This document shows, piece after piece, positions 47,080 through 60,248 of a stretch of 64,000 nt of DNA. The DNA is from Flammula alnicola (Eukaryota > Basidiomycota > Agaricomycetes > Agaricales > Strophariaceae), in assembly GCA_015499995.1 (NCBI GenBank), contig JADNRV010000088.1, positions 1 through 64,000 on the forward strand, read 5' to 3'. The notes under the pieces were generated by a model. The model had not been told where the DNA came from. It made no database searches and saw nothing but the letters and a program-made list of their open reading frames with translations. The position numbers and the translations under genes were made by a program. Every line of letters starts with the position of its first letter. Position 1 is the stretch's first letter.

Positions 47080-50000
47080 CTGATACTACGCTGAGAGGAG
47101 CTTCCAGAATTCTTGGACCCGGCCCAGTACTGGATGAGCCTTTAGTCCCACCCCCACTTTTTCCACTGGCGCCTCTCCGCCTCCACCTCCGCCTTTGCGA
47201 CGGATAAGAGTTTCAGTAGAAGACTTGGAGCTACTGGATGGGAGAAGAGCTCCTTGAGGTACGATCATGGGGATACGAAGGTGGTGAATTTAGTTTTTGG
47301 GGTGGTGCATTTTTTATATCTAGCCATGGTGCCACTGGTGACTCGAAGAATAAGAGCGCTTTTCCAGGTATCATGATCGCCTTATTTGCGTGATGCTGTG
47401 CGTCGTTGTGGCGATGACCTAGCGAGCTTTTGCTTGAATTTTTCCAAGTGCTTAGCGTCTGGATTTCTTGGAATCTAGAGCTGTACTGAATCACTATTAA
47501 TTTTAACATACAGTTTGACCACGACGGAGGTGGCGAGGTGACCATTCGGATTGAACTTATTTAGCGCCCGCAATAAGCTTGTGGGAAAGTCCGAATTCAG
47601 GTTGAGCCACTCATCGTCCAGCTGCCCAGCGCCTCAAGGCCACAGCAACAATGCAACCTTGAGGTACGGCCCATAGATCCGCATTAGGAGAGCACTGCCC
47701 GAATGCATACACACAGCTCTCTATTTTGCCTTTCGCGTCATCACACGAGTCTGCAGCGCCCCCGAGTGCCGTAATCACTATAAGTATAATTAGCCATATC
47801 TAGAGTCAATTCGCTCAGTCAAAAATTCGCTGGGATTTGACCGTTGTAGGCTAAAATCAGAAATCTAAATGGAAACCTGCTGATTCAGAGCTTTGAATGG
47901 ATTAATCCTGTTTTGGGTGGAAGAGATTACAATACAACTTCGGTGCAAGATCGAGAGAGAGAACAAAATAGAGCCAACTGGGCGAGGGGACTCCTAAGTG
48001 TGATCGACTATTGAGATCAGACGACACAGCTCCACAGAAACCCGAAAGTTAGGAATACTAGATTGGCTCTTGGCTGAATGGTAGACGCTGGATTAGTAAA
48101 TCAAAGGAGGAGAGCACGGCCGCCTCGTCGTCCATTGATATCGGTCGCTTATACTTGAATCCATCGGTAGCAGAGTTGGCGAATCGCAGGGATTCGCTGT
48201 AGGCGTAGCGAGGCGTGTGAGATCAGAAATAGTTTGTTGGAAACGCGCTAATACGAAATAGTAAGAGGAAGGAGGGCGGTGCGCAAGCATCTACGGACAG
48301 GGCCGGGCGAGTGCGCCTAGGTGCGCATGCACGATGAAAAGATACGCTAGCCGTACAGGGTCCGCGCCAGGCACGACACTATCGCATCACGATGCGCCCC
48401 GCCAAGATCCCGCCCCACTTTGCAAATTCACAGGGTCCACCTTTCGAAATCACAAAGGGTCGCATCACGCAACCTCACGCAACCTTGCGAACTCTTCGGA
48501 CACTTCATATATTCACATCGACGGCTAAATTATACCGACCAATATTCCACTTTCACGGGATAAACTGCCTTAGTTGTTACAAGATTGGAGACACATTTTA
48601 TGTTGTTCTAAAGACTGTTCTAAAGACTATTTTTTCACAAATCTTTCCTGCACAAAGACTTGACAAAGACTTCGATTTCGCCGCTCCTAACACCATTTCG
48701 AAGTGGAGACATTGGGTGAATAAAATGCTGTAAACTAGACAGTGAATTCTAGAGACATTTTCAAGCCACTTTGAGTAATAGAGTTAAATTCAATGCAGAA
48801 ACGTAGCCTCAATTTTTCATCTTCGCCCAGGTACTCTCGGTAAATCCGTTCAACCCATTATTTACAAATTACAGATCCAATTTTTCACTGAACCCACTGA
48901 ACCGAACAGAGCTCGTTTCATATCCATAACCGAACTCAGAGGCCATCAATCTCCAGCCGCCGTCTCATTTATTGCAAATTTATCGTCATAGTCTTCGAGG
49001 GACAGGCGCGTTTGGCTAGATAACATTAAATGATTAATTCTGGTCTCATAGGGTGGAATTTAGGTCAAGGGAGTAATTCCCACTCGTCGAGTATGTGACC
49101 ATCGTGATTATTTTTCGGTCAACGTGAAGCCGTATAAGAATATCCATGGTATAGTATACGTACACGAAGAGTCCAAGGAATCTACTCCCTTCTACAACTT
49201 TACAGGAGACCCTACCCGAAATCCGCTAAGTATATTCATTAGTTACTGTAAGTATAGATATCGGATCAAGTCACTTACGACCATATACTCACTCCTTTGT
49301 CCACATAATTTAATTCGGGTCAGGTGAAAGGCTGGTCTTGAGGTATCCTAGTCTTCGAAAATTCCGCGGGCTGCAGAAGTAATAACGATGCTTCCTCCGA
49401 AATATTCTTGATGGAAGACAATGTACTCGACGAGAGTACAATTTCTCTTGCCGCTGGGGGTGCGCGCCCACGGTTTTATAACTGCCGCGGACATCAGGAG
49501 GGGGCATTTTGCCTTTTAGAATTAGTGAATTTCGAGGCAACAAAGGAATGCACCCCTAGACCGCGTTATCAGTTCAGCCCTGGTGAGACAAAAGGGGGGT
49601 ACATATGCACTTTCAACGACTTTAGCCTGGTAGACAGCGCCAAATCACAATGTCAAACTGAGTCTTTTGACAGCACATGGCCTTCGAGGTGTCAGACAAT
49701 AGTATTACTCAGACAAGTACCTGAATACGAAAGTACGTAGGTTAGAAATCTTCCATAGGAGTGAGAAGGATGCTAGAAAGACTTCGCGAGGGAGAGTACA
49801 CAGGCCCATATGGCGTACGATTTTGATCATCTGGTGTACAAATGCTCGGCCTTCGACAAAAATGCGCCCAATCGACGATATACGGCGAATATTTGGGGTT
49901 GTAGGACCATGTTTGTGACCCTCTCTTGTACGTAGTATAAGATTCCCTAATGATAACGTGGAGTCAAGGCGGAGGAAAGACATCAGAGTCGTTGGGTACC

Positions 50001-53000
50001 TTGGAGACAGCTGACAATCATACTCTCTCGAGTCACGAAGACGTGATATCCTCCTTAGACTTGACACATCATCATTCCACTGCTAGGATTATGTGGTGCA
50101 TAGGAAAAGAAGACGAAGGGATGGAATATTTATACACCTTGCTTCTAGCGTCAGTGAATATCAAAGAAGGAAGACGTGCTCAATGAAGCATCAATGATAG
50201 TACTACACCTTGCGAAAAGATTTCTTGCCAGAACAACGGTCGCGTTGACAGGATGCACAAAGGATGCACAAAGTATACGAAATGGTTTTACAGCATTGAT
50301 GGCTTTGGATATAACGAGAATCCATCCTTTCAAGTCCGCCGCATTTCGCCTGGAGTCAGGTTCTCAGTACGACTTGGTGGGAGGGCGTCATAATTGCGTT
50401 ATAATTGGAATGACGCACTCTAGTTGACCCCAAGTCATCAAAAAAACACAATTGCCGGGTCCTCCGCCTGTGAGAATCAAACAAAAACAGTAGAGAATAG
50501 TTCGACAAGGATTGGAAGAGAGTCAGAGATACCGAGATATAATCGACGCGTCAAACTTCGTGAACTTGGTTTCGTATCAACGCATCACGTGTTGACCGCC
50601 CCTAATCCTGGCTTTTTTTTTCGTCCGTTGCTTGTCTGCCTTGTCATCGTTGCCAATGCTGTGAAACCACACGGACAGTGCCTTTTTCCTTTGAACTTTA
50701 TGAGCCCTTTACACCATGTCGTCGAGTGCAACCCTTTCTTTTGTCTCGTTGGTCCCGAAGTCCTTCCAGCATCATTCCACTTCCGGGACTTATCGCTCAG
50801 GAAACGCGTCCCGGCTCGAAACATGGATTTTGGAACTTTCACGCGGTTGTTGGTTCGATGTCTAGCGGCCTGGTACGCAACGACTCCTTCTCATCGTTTC
50901 TTGCAATATTTGCTGAAATGACGCGTAGATGCTTCTGTTAACACGTCTTATCTTCAACGTGGCTTCACACTCGCGTAATGTGGGCAAGGCGATATCGACC
51001 TCGAGGCCTTAATCATACTCTTTACACCGCGTCCTTCACCCACTCTGGTTCCGTTGACACCTGGTGATTATAATGTGGATGATGTGGATCGCGAGGCAGA
51101 CGTCACATCGGTCTCCACGAACCTTGGTCTTGTCAACCACGAGGTGCTTTCTCTGGGTGGAAAGGAACGCATTCGAGCTCAAAATCTAGCATTCATTGAT
51201 TGTCGTTAAGTGCGTACTTGCATGAACAATTGTATGTTGGTTTTTAGTCTTCCAGGTGCAGGCTGCGTTATTTACTTTCAACTCTTCAGGATTATTGAAG
51301 CTAATATTTTACGCCACAGATCACATCAATGCCGCGGTTGCCTGAACGTGGTCGACCAACGCTGAAACCTCGTGTTGATACGGAAGGAGTATTTAAGTTG
51401 GTGAGATAGTCAACGCTCATATTCCGCCCTCCTCTTCCACTAAATCCCTTGTTCTAACCTTTCAGGTAAACCCTCCCGACTTCAACTCTCGCACTAACTG
51501 CAAAAGTCCCCCGTATTCTTTCTGCCATCCAAACCACCTACGCACGAAGTTCATGAAGCATATCTACATTCTCTGGTGGCTGTCGTCACTTGATTAAGTC
51601 TTTATCTCTATACCCCCAATCCTGTTGACGTGTTCTACCCTCGCATTCTACATATCGATGAAAATGAAAGGTTAGTCTCCAGCCTGTCTCTCCCATAGCC
51701 CTTTCAAGCTAAATGCTTTTACAGTTAACCTTTGTTTCATTTATGGGGCCAATCGTTCAACCGTGAACCTAATTCTCGGCTGTGGCATAAGCTCGTGTTC
51801 TATTGAAGATTTCAATAGGATCCTAATATGATTCACGCTGACGATCTTGAACTTAATTTCTTCCCTTTCACCTCGAGGCTATAACGTATCTTCGTTATTC
51901 TGCGCAGAATTTTTCGGACCGAGGGACAAACCGTCGGTTTTCACATACCAATACTGTCTTCGTTTTACCAGGCCTTTCAAACAATTCGGTTTTTACGCAA
52001 TATCCCCATCATATTACCCAAGCGCAATCTAGGCCTTCCGCCGCACTCGTAGGCACAAAGGGTTTCATCTCCGCTTCTTACCTTCTTGCATGCACGCTTC
52101 GCCGCCACCCTGATGTGTGCCCTGCGCCCTGGTCCCGCCCGTAGTCGAAAACCCTGCCCACGACGTCGACTCGTCACGCTTATTGGCCATAGTTAACCCA
52201 CAGACTATCGGTGGACTGCGACCCGATATCTCCCGTAAGCAGTTCTATACCCTCGAATTTCTTTCGTCTGAGATTTTCTCTAGGAAGAGACGGCCTCATT
52301 CAACCTCATGGTTAAATCCCGAAGTGCGTACGAAGTGATGTGCCGAGGTGGCGACTTCATCACGAGTTTAAAAATTGAACATTTTCGGATGATTTTTCTC
52401 AGGTATCAACGTGGGAGATTTTCTTGATCTAACCGACCCTCGCTTGCTGACGAGCGTGTCCCAAAAGAAGGCCACTGTTATCGGCGAGCCGTCTTTACTC
52501 CGATTCTAATCGAATTTCCATCACCGAATTGGCACGTTTCTCCGCTTGGCTTTTCTTATTGTCTTTTCATTTTTGACTGGACGAATTTTCGCAGTGGAAA
52601 TGAAGCGCCAGAAAAATAATTCACTTCTCGGAAAGCCATGTGTGCAGGACTACGAACAAAAGTGACGGGACACAACAAAATGAGCCGCGACGTGCTGTCG
52701 CGAAGGATAGATAATAAAAGTAAGTGATGGGTATCGCGGAGGGGTGGTATGGATATGGTTCGTGAATAGGATCGTGAATGAGTAATCAAGCGTGTCGCAC
52801 ATGAGGGGTAGTGAATAATGTGGATGGTCATCGAGACGCATCCGAGGATGGCCGGCAGGATGGGTATCCAGTACGTCTCGACGACACATCCTCAATCGTG
52901 AGGTAGGTTTACGCAGGAAGCGACTATGATTACAGACCCAAAATCGGGCAAAACAACAACGGATGATGGAAAAGAACAGAAAGACGTACACAGGCAAAAA

Positions 53001-53224
53001 CCGCGACCAGCCCTTGCAAGGAAGAGGAAGAGGGACCGGGACAGGAGAAGCGAGGTGCGCAAAATACACATATCCATACATATCGTCCAAAAAATTAAAG
53101 TGAAACCCAAAGACGCGCAGCATCCGCAGGCTCAGAAACTATGCCCGGCCATCATCTCGTCAAAGCCAAGAAGGCCGAGGTTCTGGCTCTCGTCGTGATA
53201 CTGGCGCTCATCGTGTACTGGTGC
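47080..53224. other. gene-poor stretch, no gene supported
   Basis: Six kilobases were read in all frames without recognising a conserved protein. Short exon-like pieces with splice-like borders occur near 51330-51530 (MPRLPERGRPTLKPRVDTEG, then VNPPDFNSRTNC) and could be part of an unknown or decayed gene. The long pyrimidine-rich DNA at 50590-51700 and 52700-53150 has the base composition of untranslated regions. Confidence 0.4.
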
Positions 53225-54840
53225 TCATCGCGATACTGGCGTCCTTCCAAGCATTGACGAAGTCTTGCCCGAATTCCAATCCAGAAGAGTTGGGGGCGGC
53301 CATGGCATGTTCTCGGTATATTTTGGCACGCCGAGCTCCAGAGGAGGGATCGCGTTGATGTCAAAGTCGTCGCCCAGCAGAACCGAGGGTTCGGATGACC
53401 ACAGCGAGTTGTTGCTGCCCCAGGCATAGGAGGCGAACTCTTGCTGCATCTGCATCTCCAGTTGGAGATCGATCTCGGCTTGGGCTTGGGCTTCGAGTGC
53501 GGCGTCGGGCGAGAGCTGGGAAAAGTTCTGAGAGAGAAACGCAGACGGGGTATAAGGTCCAGAGGAGGGCGAGGAAGGTCCTGACGAGCCGGAGCCTATC
53601 GAAGATGCAGGAGAAACGATTTGGTGGGCGGAAGGAGAAGCGCGTCGGTCGTCGATGGCATGGTGAGCTGTTGAAGCGGCGATGAGTTGTTCCGTTGCTG
53701 ACTAGTGGTGTTGAACATGCTTCTCAGGAACTCGGACGACTTGGAGAACGCGATCACGTCAGGTTGGATGGATCATTCGGAATCAGCAAATATAACTTAC
53801 CTGAAGACTAGCTTCGAACTGTCCTTGCATAGCGTACGAAGGCGGCACATAGGAAGGGTTGGGCAAGTAATCGAAATTCGACATCGCCTCCTCGGGGTGA
53901 CCAGGGTGCGCTGATCGCCGGCTGATCATGGGAAGTAGCGAAGGGGATGTGGGGCAGGATGGCGTCATATGGTAGACGTTGGGAATCTGGATCGACTGAT
54001 AAGGAGGAGGAGTAGGCGCTGAAGCGGAGCGCCCATGAGGACGAACAACGGGGACGACAAACGAAACAGCGTCGGCCTCGTCGAAATCGAACTTCTTAAC
54101 CTTCTTGTTGTTCTTCGTCCGGCCATCCTTGTCCTTGGCCCTCTGTGGACGATACACGTAGTTGGGATACAACTTCTCGTGCTCCCTCTTCTTATCCTTC
54201 GCCAGGTCCTCCCACGTCTGACGCTCCGCTAGCGACAGGCTCTTCCACTGCTGGCTGATCGTCTTGGAGAGATCGGCCTGCCTCTGCTTCTTCGCTGGCC
54301 CGGTTACAGCGGCCTCCTCTTCTTGCAATTGCTGGCGGTCCTCGCAGCACTTGCGTCGGAACAGGATGAAGGCGTTCTCTGGGCGCTTGATGTAGTCCTC
54401 GTCGCCTTTCTTCGGCCTGCGTTCGACGACGTCACTACTGCATGATGATTTTCGGCGTTTATGGTTTCCAGGATTTGGAGATGCGTGACGGATAGGTGAA
54501 TCAGGTGAGAGTGTGCGCGTAAATGAAGGAGGGGGCGTGAACGATGATGCTGATGATTGTGTTGTACATTGCAAAGGGAAAGAACGAAGGTCGGGTTCAA
54601 AAGGCGAATTACACGGAGAAGAGTAAGGACTGTCAGAGAGGTTGTGGGTGATAGGGAAGGTGAAGGCGCGTGGCGTTGGCGATACGATGTTGAGGGAGGG
54701 GGTTTGTGGTGCATCCGTCGTCACTTCGAGTGCTGGGAAAGGTGAGTGAATTGTTCTCTTAGGATCTCATTCTTGTGCGCGCTGAAGAATAGGAAACACT
54801 TACTTCGGGATTGGGTATCGCGAGTGCGTAAAGCGGGCAT
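53225..54840 (-). CDS. HMG-box transcription factor
   Basis: Sequence-specific DNA-binding regulator, nuclear. Three exons: 54840-54804 (MPALRTRDTQSR), 54732-53801 and 53701-53225, all frame-consistent. After a Ser/Pro/Thr-rich N-terminus and a basic patch (NHKRRKSSCSSDVVERRPKK) comes one HMG box at about residues 120-200: YIKRPENAFILFRRKCCEDR, then ADLSKTISQQWKSLSLAERQ and WEDLAKDKKREHEKLYPNY, followed by VYRPQRAKDK. Tyr/Ile-Lys-Arg-Pro and the Asn of RPxNAF mark the sequence-specific (MATA/Rox1/Prf1-like) branch. The C-terminal third is rich in Ser, Pro and Gln (LQLEMQMQQEFASY) with a conserved-looking DFDINAIPPLELGVP, suggestive of an activation region. It is not linked to homeodomain or pheromone genes here, so a mating-type role cannot be claimed. 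The divergent upstream region (54841-55500) is pyrimidine-rich. Confidence 0.88.
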
Positions 54841-57800
54841 GATTGTTGGTCGTAGAGACAATGAGGGATGGCGGGACTTGGTCGTAAGGAGAGTGGGGGA
54901 ACAATGGGGGAACTATTGGGCGGGAGAGGTGAGTCGCACAAAGAGGGAAGAGGGAAAGAATAATGGGTGTCGCAAGTCGAGGATGCCAATCGTTTTTCTT
55001 TGTCTCTGCAACCGAGGAGAACAATTGCGCGGGCGGGGCACAAAAAGCAAAACAATACGAGCGTACAGCTTTATAGTTCTGGTCAGGAAACCGATACCAA
55101 GAAAGGCTCCGCCGCTGGACACGAGCCCTGTTTCGTAAGGTTCACCTGGGATTTCCTTTCATTGTCTCGTCCCAAAACGGATCTGGCGAGGGACCATGGC
55201 CCGATAAAGGATGGACGAGAGTTTTCGACATCCTGTTGAATTGTGTTTGGTGGTGCAATGGAGAGATGCTCTGTTTGATTTGCTATTGTCTTCCTCGCCC
55301 GACCATGGCCAGATCTGTGGTTCGCCGGGAGTTTGGTCCGGGAAGCAGGGCGAGTCATCCTCCTCAATTGTTGCCGCTACCCACATTTTCCCTCTTATCT
55401 TTTCATCAATACCCCCACGTAAGATCGCCCCTTCCAAACCTCTCCGCGGACTCTAATAATCAATTCCACACCTCTCTCTCCTCCTACACCTTGACTCGTC
55501 TATGCCACATATTTCTCTCCCAGCTCACCAGTACCCAGAGATAATTTGTACGTATCGTACCACGTAAATACGTCTGATGGATTATTAAACATACATCTCG
55601 AGATGATTTGGCCTAATCCCATCGTGATAAAACTATCCACGTGTACCAAAACTCATCCCATGGATAAAATTGGCGTAGCGCCTTCACGCTTCCAGAAAAG
55701 GCAATTAAGACCCGTCCACTCGTCCACGGCAAAGTTCACACTCAGGCCATCAGCGGCTGGTCAATGTCTGCATCTCCCGATCTCCCATCGCACGATCGCG
55801 TTTGCGTCAGTGACTTGTCCTCCGCGATGCTATAATCTCATACATATTTCATCGATATTCGGAAGAAAATCGAGCAATAATCAGTCATGATTATAAATTC
55901 TGGGCCAATATTTTCGATGGTCCAGGCCAATGCATATCAGGAGCACACCTGCGCTATGAATCTCGTGATACCGGACGTCATTTCTTCTCCGCAGGCGGAG
56001 GCGGCAATTATACGACTTGCCCAATGAGGCCACGATATGCCGGAGCTTTGCCTCGAAATAGCAGCAGCTGCCGAATGTTAATTCTACCCTCTGCCCATAC
56101 CGTACTGAGATAAACCCAGGCTGACAGACTTTACACTCCTCCGTAATAGCCGATAAAATCAAGCTCCATCAATGAACTTTATGTGTATGTAACAAGTTCG
56201 AAATTCTCCGAGTAAACAGACACAACCATGAGGTTCTCAGCTCAATATTTCTATGTTGCTCATGAGCGGAAGTATCTTTGTATTTATGTAAATGAAATAT
56301 TGTGTCCCCCATCGAACTCCTATGAAATCCCAAAATCAAATCAAATATCGCTCTCGAGGTTAGTCAAGAGCACGGAAGGATTGACGGATATGACAAGATC
56401 GGGTGAGGAGATCGGCAAGACCTGATTTAGGGTTAGGATTCTACATTGTCCCCGAATAGGAAGGCCACGCGCTTTACGATTCCTTTGTGAGATCCAACGT
56501 CCCACCACAAAGGAATCCCATTTAAGGTCCGTATTTCCGAATTAACTTAATGGCCTCTAGAATTCATGATCACCTCGGCCACACAGAGCTTGGGGAAAAG
56601 TTTAGATAGTCGATGCAATGCATGGGGAGAAAGTCGAGTCAAAGGTGTCGAATATATCTGTGAAGGAGTTATATTTATCATATCATCATTGAGCGGCAAT
56701 AGTATGGCTGAATGAGCGCAACGACCCCTGGCCCTTTCTCGAGGAGGCGTCATATTCTATACCATTGCATTTTAGGGTGGTAGCAGGAAATAGTCGCGTG
56801 TTTGTGCTCTGACCGTCATGGGCGTTGTTCCGCGCCTTATCTGCCACTGTAAGATTCATACTTACTCAACAATATGTAGCAATCGAAATGAAGTCGCGAT
56901 ATTTCTGTTCTATGGGAGCCAATGTGCGGAACCAAATCACATTCAAGTAAGGGTCCAAGTATATTTGAGTCGAAACTCGAGAGTGGGGAAAGATTAGCTT
57001 GGCATATCCTGCGAGCAACGAGGGTCAATATTGAGACACACATTGTTGTTTCAAAGTTGATGTGCGAATCATGTAGGTCTAGAAGTATCCGAAAATACAC
57101 TGTTGATAGTACATGGGACCGTGGCGCAGGACCTCAATCCAGCCAGTGAGAACAGCGGAAACGAGAATGATTAAGGGGCAGTTGAGGAAAGATAGAAAGA
57201 TACTGATCATACGGAATAAACTGGACTGCGTCTCTGTACGATTGACAGTTCGTGAGGGGCGTAATTAGTGATATATCCCAGTCAGAGTTCGAAAGGACAA
57301 TGCGCCAGTATGCGGTTCAGAAGTCCGTGTCTTATACACTCGCATATTGATGCGCTATTGATACATCGCACCTTGACATGAACATTGACCATGCACGCAA
57401 TAAGTAGGCCTAGCCACAAATCCAGATGCAGGCTTCTCAATGACTAGTTCCAAGGAAGATGTATCGGGCGACGCGTCTGGGATGCTCACGCGGAGGCAAC
57501 GCCCGCTGTTGGGAGCATTCTTGCGTCGAGTCATACTCTTGAGAACACTGTTAATTAGATTTTTTTTACTCACGCAACCACCGCGGGAACTGCAGAAGTG
57601 TGGCGCGTCTCCGAGCCGCTAACAGCGTTCCTCCGACAGATTATTAAAGTTCTTCCGCCTAGTGGGACTTTGTGCACATGTGCAAGCATATTTCCACTTC
57701 ACTTGTTAGGAACAGAGAACTTTTCGAAGCCCAGCGTTGATCATTCGGACATGTCCTGAATAGGCGAACAATGGACATTGAGGGTACGAAGGTGGATATA

Positions 57801-58989
57801 TTGACCCTTCGATATGAGTTCATGGTAGATATATGAACGAGAGTATGGTAGATTGATGAGCAGGACGATTCACATGTATTTTGGCATGTCTCGTATTCTC
57901 AGGAGAATGAATCGCAATTAAGAGGGAAAACACCCGTGCGTTCGTCTCATATTTGGACTTGAAGGAATCAGTGAGTTGAAATAATGGACGGTGGGTAGAG
58001 CTAAGTGTCTTTTGACTGCACCGCCGGGAGGTTGCAAGACGGTAGGACCTCGTGGCTGTACTATTGGGTGGCGCATGAGTCGACGGGAAGAATTACTATA
58101 GAAAGAGATCGAATGCGTTTTCCATGTCGGCGCCCAGGCGCCCACACGCCCACACGCCCATACGCCCACACGCCCCGCTCCACTTGTATTTACTCCCAGC
58201 CCTGAATGGCTTCACTTGAAATCTTAGGATTTGAATTTTGAACCCTGCGATAGACTGGACATGGGCTAGCACAAGCGACAATACGGAAATGAAGGTACAG
58301 CCACGCACAATCGGAAACGGCCGACATGTCGAGTGAACTGATGGGTTGTTTTTGCTCCACTGGCTGTTATCGATGCGCACAAACGGTACGGCGCTCAAAG
58401 GCTCGGCTATCTAACGGGGAGGATATTTTGAAGGAGCGAGATAACCAAGTTCCGTCGGGCAACAGGATGGCTGGCTGACCTATACTAGGTTTAGGTCCGC
58501 CACCATTCACCCTGACAGTTGCGGAACATGTGCTTGAGTCCTCTACCGGTGGACGTCGGTTGTTAAGGTTCTTCAAGAATGGCGGAGAATTCGGTGTTTT
58601 CTGTGAAATAACATTCGTCGCTCTCAGACTGTGCTGTCTAAGTACTGCGTCGGTATAGCGATTGAATACAACGCCGTTCTTCGCTTTTGGATTTATTAAG
58701 CACTATTAGAGTCAGAAGGTAGTTGAATTTGCTTTCAAAGAATATCAGTGCCTGTGTCCAGAACGACTCACCGTCTCCAAATTTGTTACGAGGCCGTCCG
58801 AGCTTCATCATGATCGTGATTTATTCGCGGCAGAGGTATTGAATTCGGCCAAATTATTCCCAAGCATGCCAGTTGCCCGAGATTGTGGCAACGAGAGCCA
58901 GAGATGATATATCGCAAAGAAAAACTCATTGCTTCCGAGTATCAACTACTAGTCGCGTCATACGATGAGCAAGTGCCATGGACACGAGG
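54841..58989. other. intergenic DNA, no gene supported
   Basis: The first ~700 bases are probably the HMG-gene promoter and leader (CT-rich, for example 55470-55520). Beyond that no conserved protein was recognised on either strand. A small CGCCCACACGCCCA minisatellite lies at about 58134-58178. Confidence 0.4.
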
Positions 58990-58996
58990 TGCAACG

Positions 58997-60027
58997 CTCA
59001 GTAAAAAGCAAAGTTAGCCATAGTCAATGCAGAGTCATGCAAGGTCAGTAAAAGTCAGCAAAAGTCAGCAAAAAGTCTTGAGACACCTCCGTATCATAGT
59101 CGTGGCTCAGTCATACACTAGTCATACAAGTCTTACATTTGACAAAGTTTGGAGGAAGTGAACTCGGACAGATTTCGCGTTTATCGGTGAACTGTGGGAA
59201 AGTTCCCATATATATCACGTGAATACAATGTTCAAATTCGCAACTTGGCTGAATTCGCAACTTGTTCTCTTCGACCACTTCATGTAAGTTCCTGCTCTGC
59301 CTATCGGCATGGCCGTCTCTTTTCCATGGTATGTGGTCATCTTTATTACTTTATTTGCATGCACTTAAACCATTTAGTGCCACCCCAGAGGCATACAATG
59401 CCGATCAGCGACTTAACGCTACGCAGAAGGCTCGAGGAGAGGGTCGACGGACAGGGATGGATTCCGAGACAAGGGTATGTCTCCTTTCCTTTTCTTGCGC
59501 GCCATTGACTCATACATTGTGCAGACACCTCCACTCGCACCAAGCGCAGAATAAATCCTCGAGGGAATAGAATTCGTGGACCGGCATGGATGCGGTCATT
59601 GAGTCAAGTTAGGAACGGGCAATGAGGCACTATGCTGGGTTTAGGATTATGGTAATACATCCCTCCATCTTTGTATTGGTACATATGTAGTATCTGGCCT
59701 AGGAATATACCTTTGTTCTTTGTGCTTTCTAAATGCCTGGAGTGAGGAATATTAAAGAGAATGACTGGGATCTGACTTTTCTATGACTATTTTATTTGCA
59801 TTTTGCCGTCATCAGAGTTTGACTGATGTATGACTAGTGTATGATCAGCCACGACTAGAGAATACACTGTAATGACAATTTACTGACTATAGACAACATT
59901 GACCTGTTCCCGCAAGTCAAAAACGCGTTCCCCAAAGCAGATAATAGTCAGTGAAAGGTAAGTTTTTCTATTTCCGACTATTTCGTGACCAATTCACGAC
60001 TAACTACTGACTTCATTTTTTACTGAG
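58997..60027. mobile_element. 1031-bp TIR element with 7-bp target site duplication
   Basis: The ends are CTCAGTAAAAA and TTTTTACTGAG, flanked by TGCAACG on both sides (58990-58996 and 60028-60034). Subterminal inverted copies of AGTCGTGGCT followed by CATACACTAGTCATACA (about 59098-59130 and 59825-59865) and many AGTCA words support a single element. No transposase was recognised. hAT-like by duplication length. Confidence 0.8.
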
Positions 60028-60248
60028 TGCAACGAGGCAGACTGCGCCGTCGGCACCTAATTTGCGACCGTGACAAATCGCGACACGTCACACCATGATA
60101 CAACTTGTCACGCGTCAGGATATAAGTGTGAGTCAATCACTCACGCAGCTGTCGGCCTTTCACGTCGTATTCTATTGCCCCTGGCAACATCCTCAGACGT
60201 ACTATATTGGTGGGACCTATAATATTGGAGAAAGTCCTCGCCCGGAGA

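Noticed and set aside
48070..48165. tRNA-like words (TGGCTGAATGGTAGACGC and later ACTTGAATCC)
   Set aside because: The spacing and stems do not form a cloverleaf and the acceptor ends do not pair.
53225..54840. HMG-box gene as a mating-type locus gene
   Set aside because: No homeodomain pair, pheromone or receptor gene is present in the window; Agaricomycete mating type is not defined by an HMG box alone.
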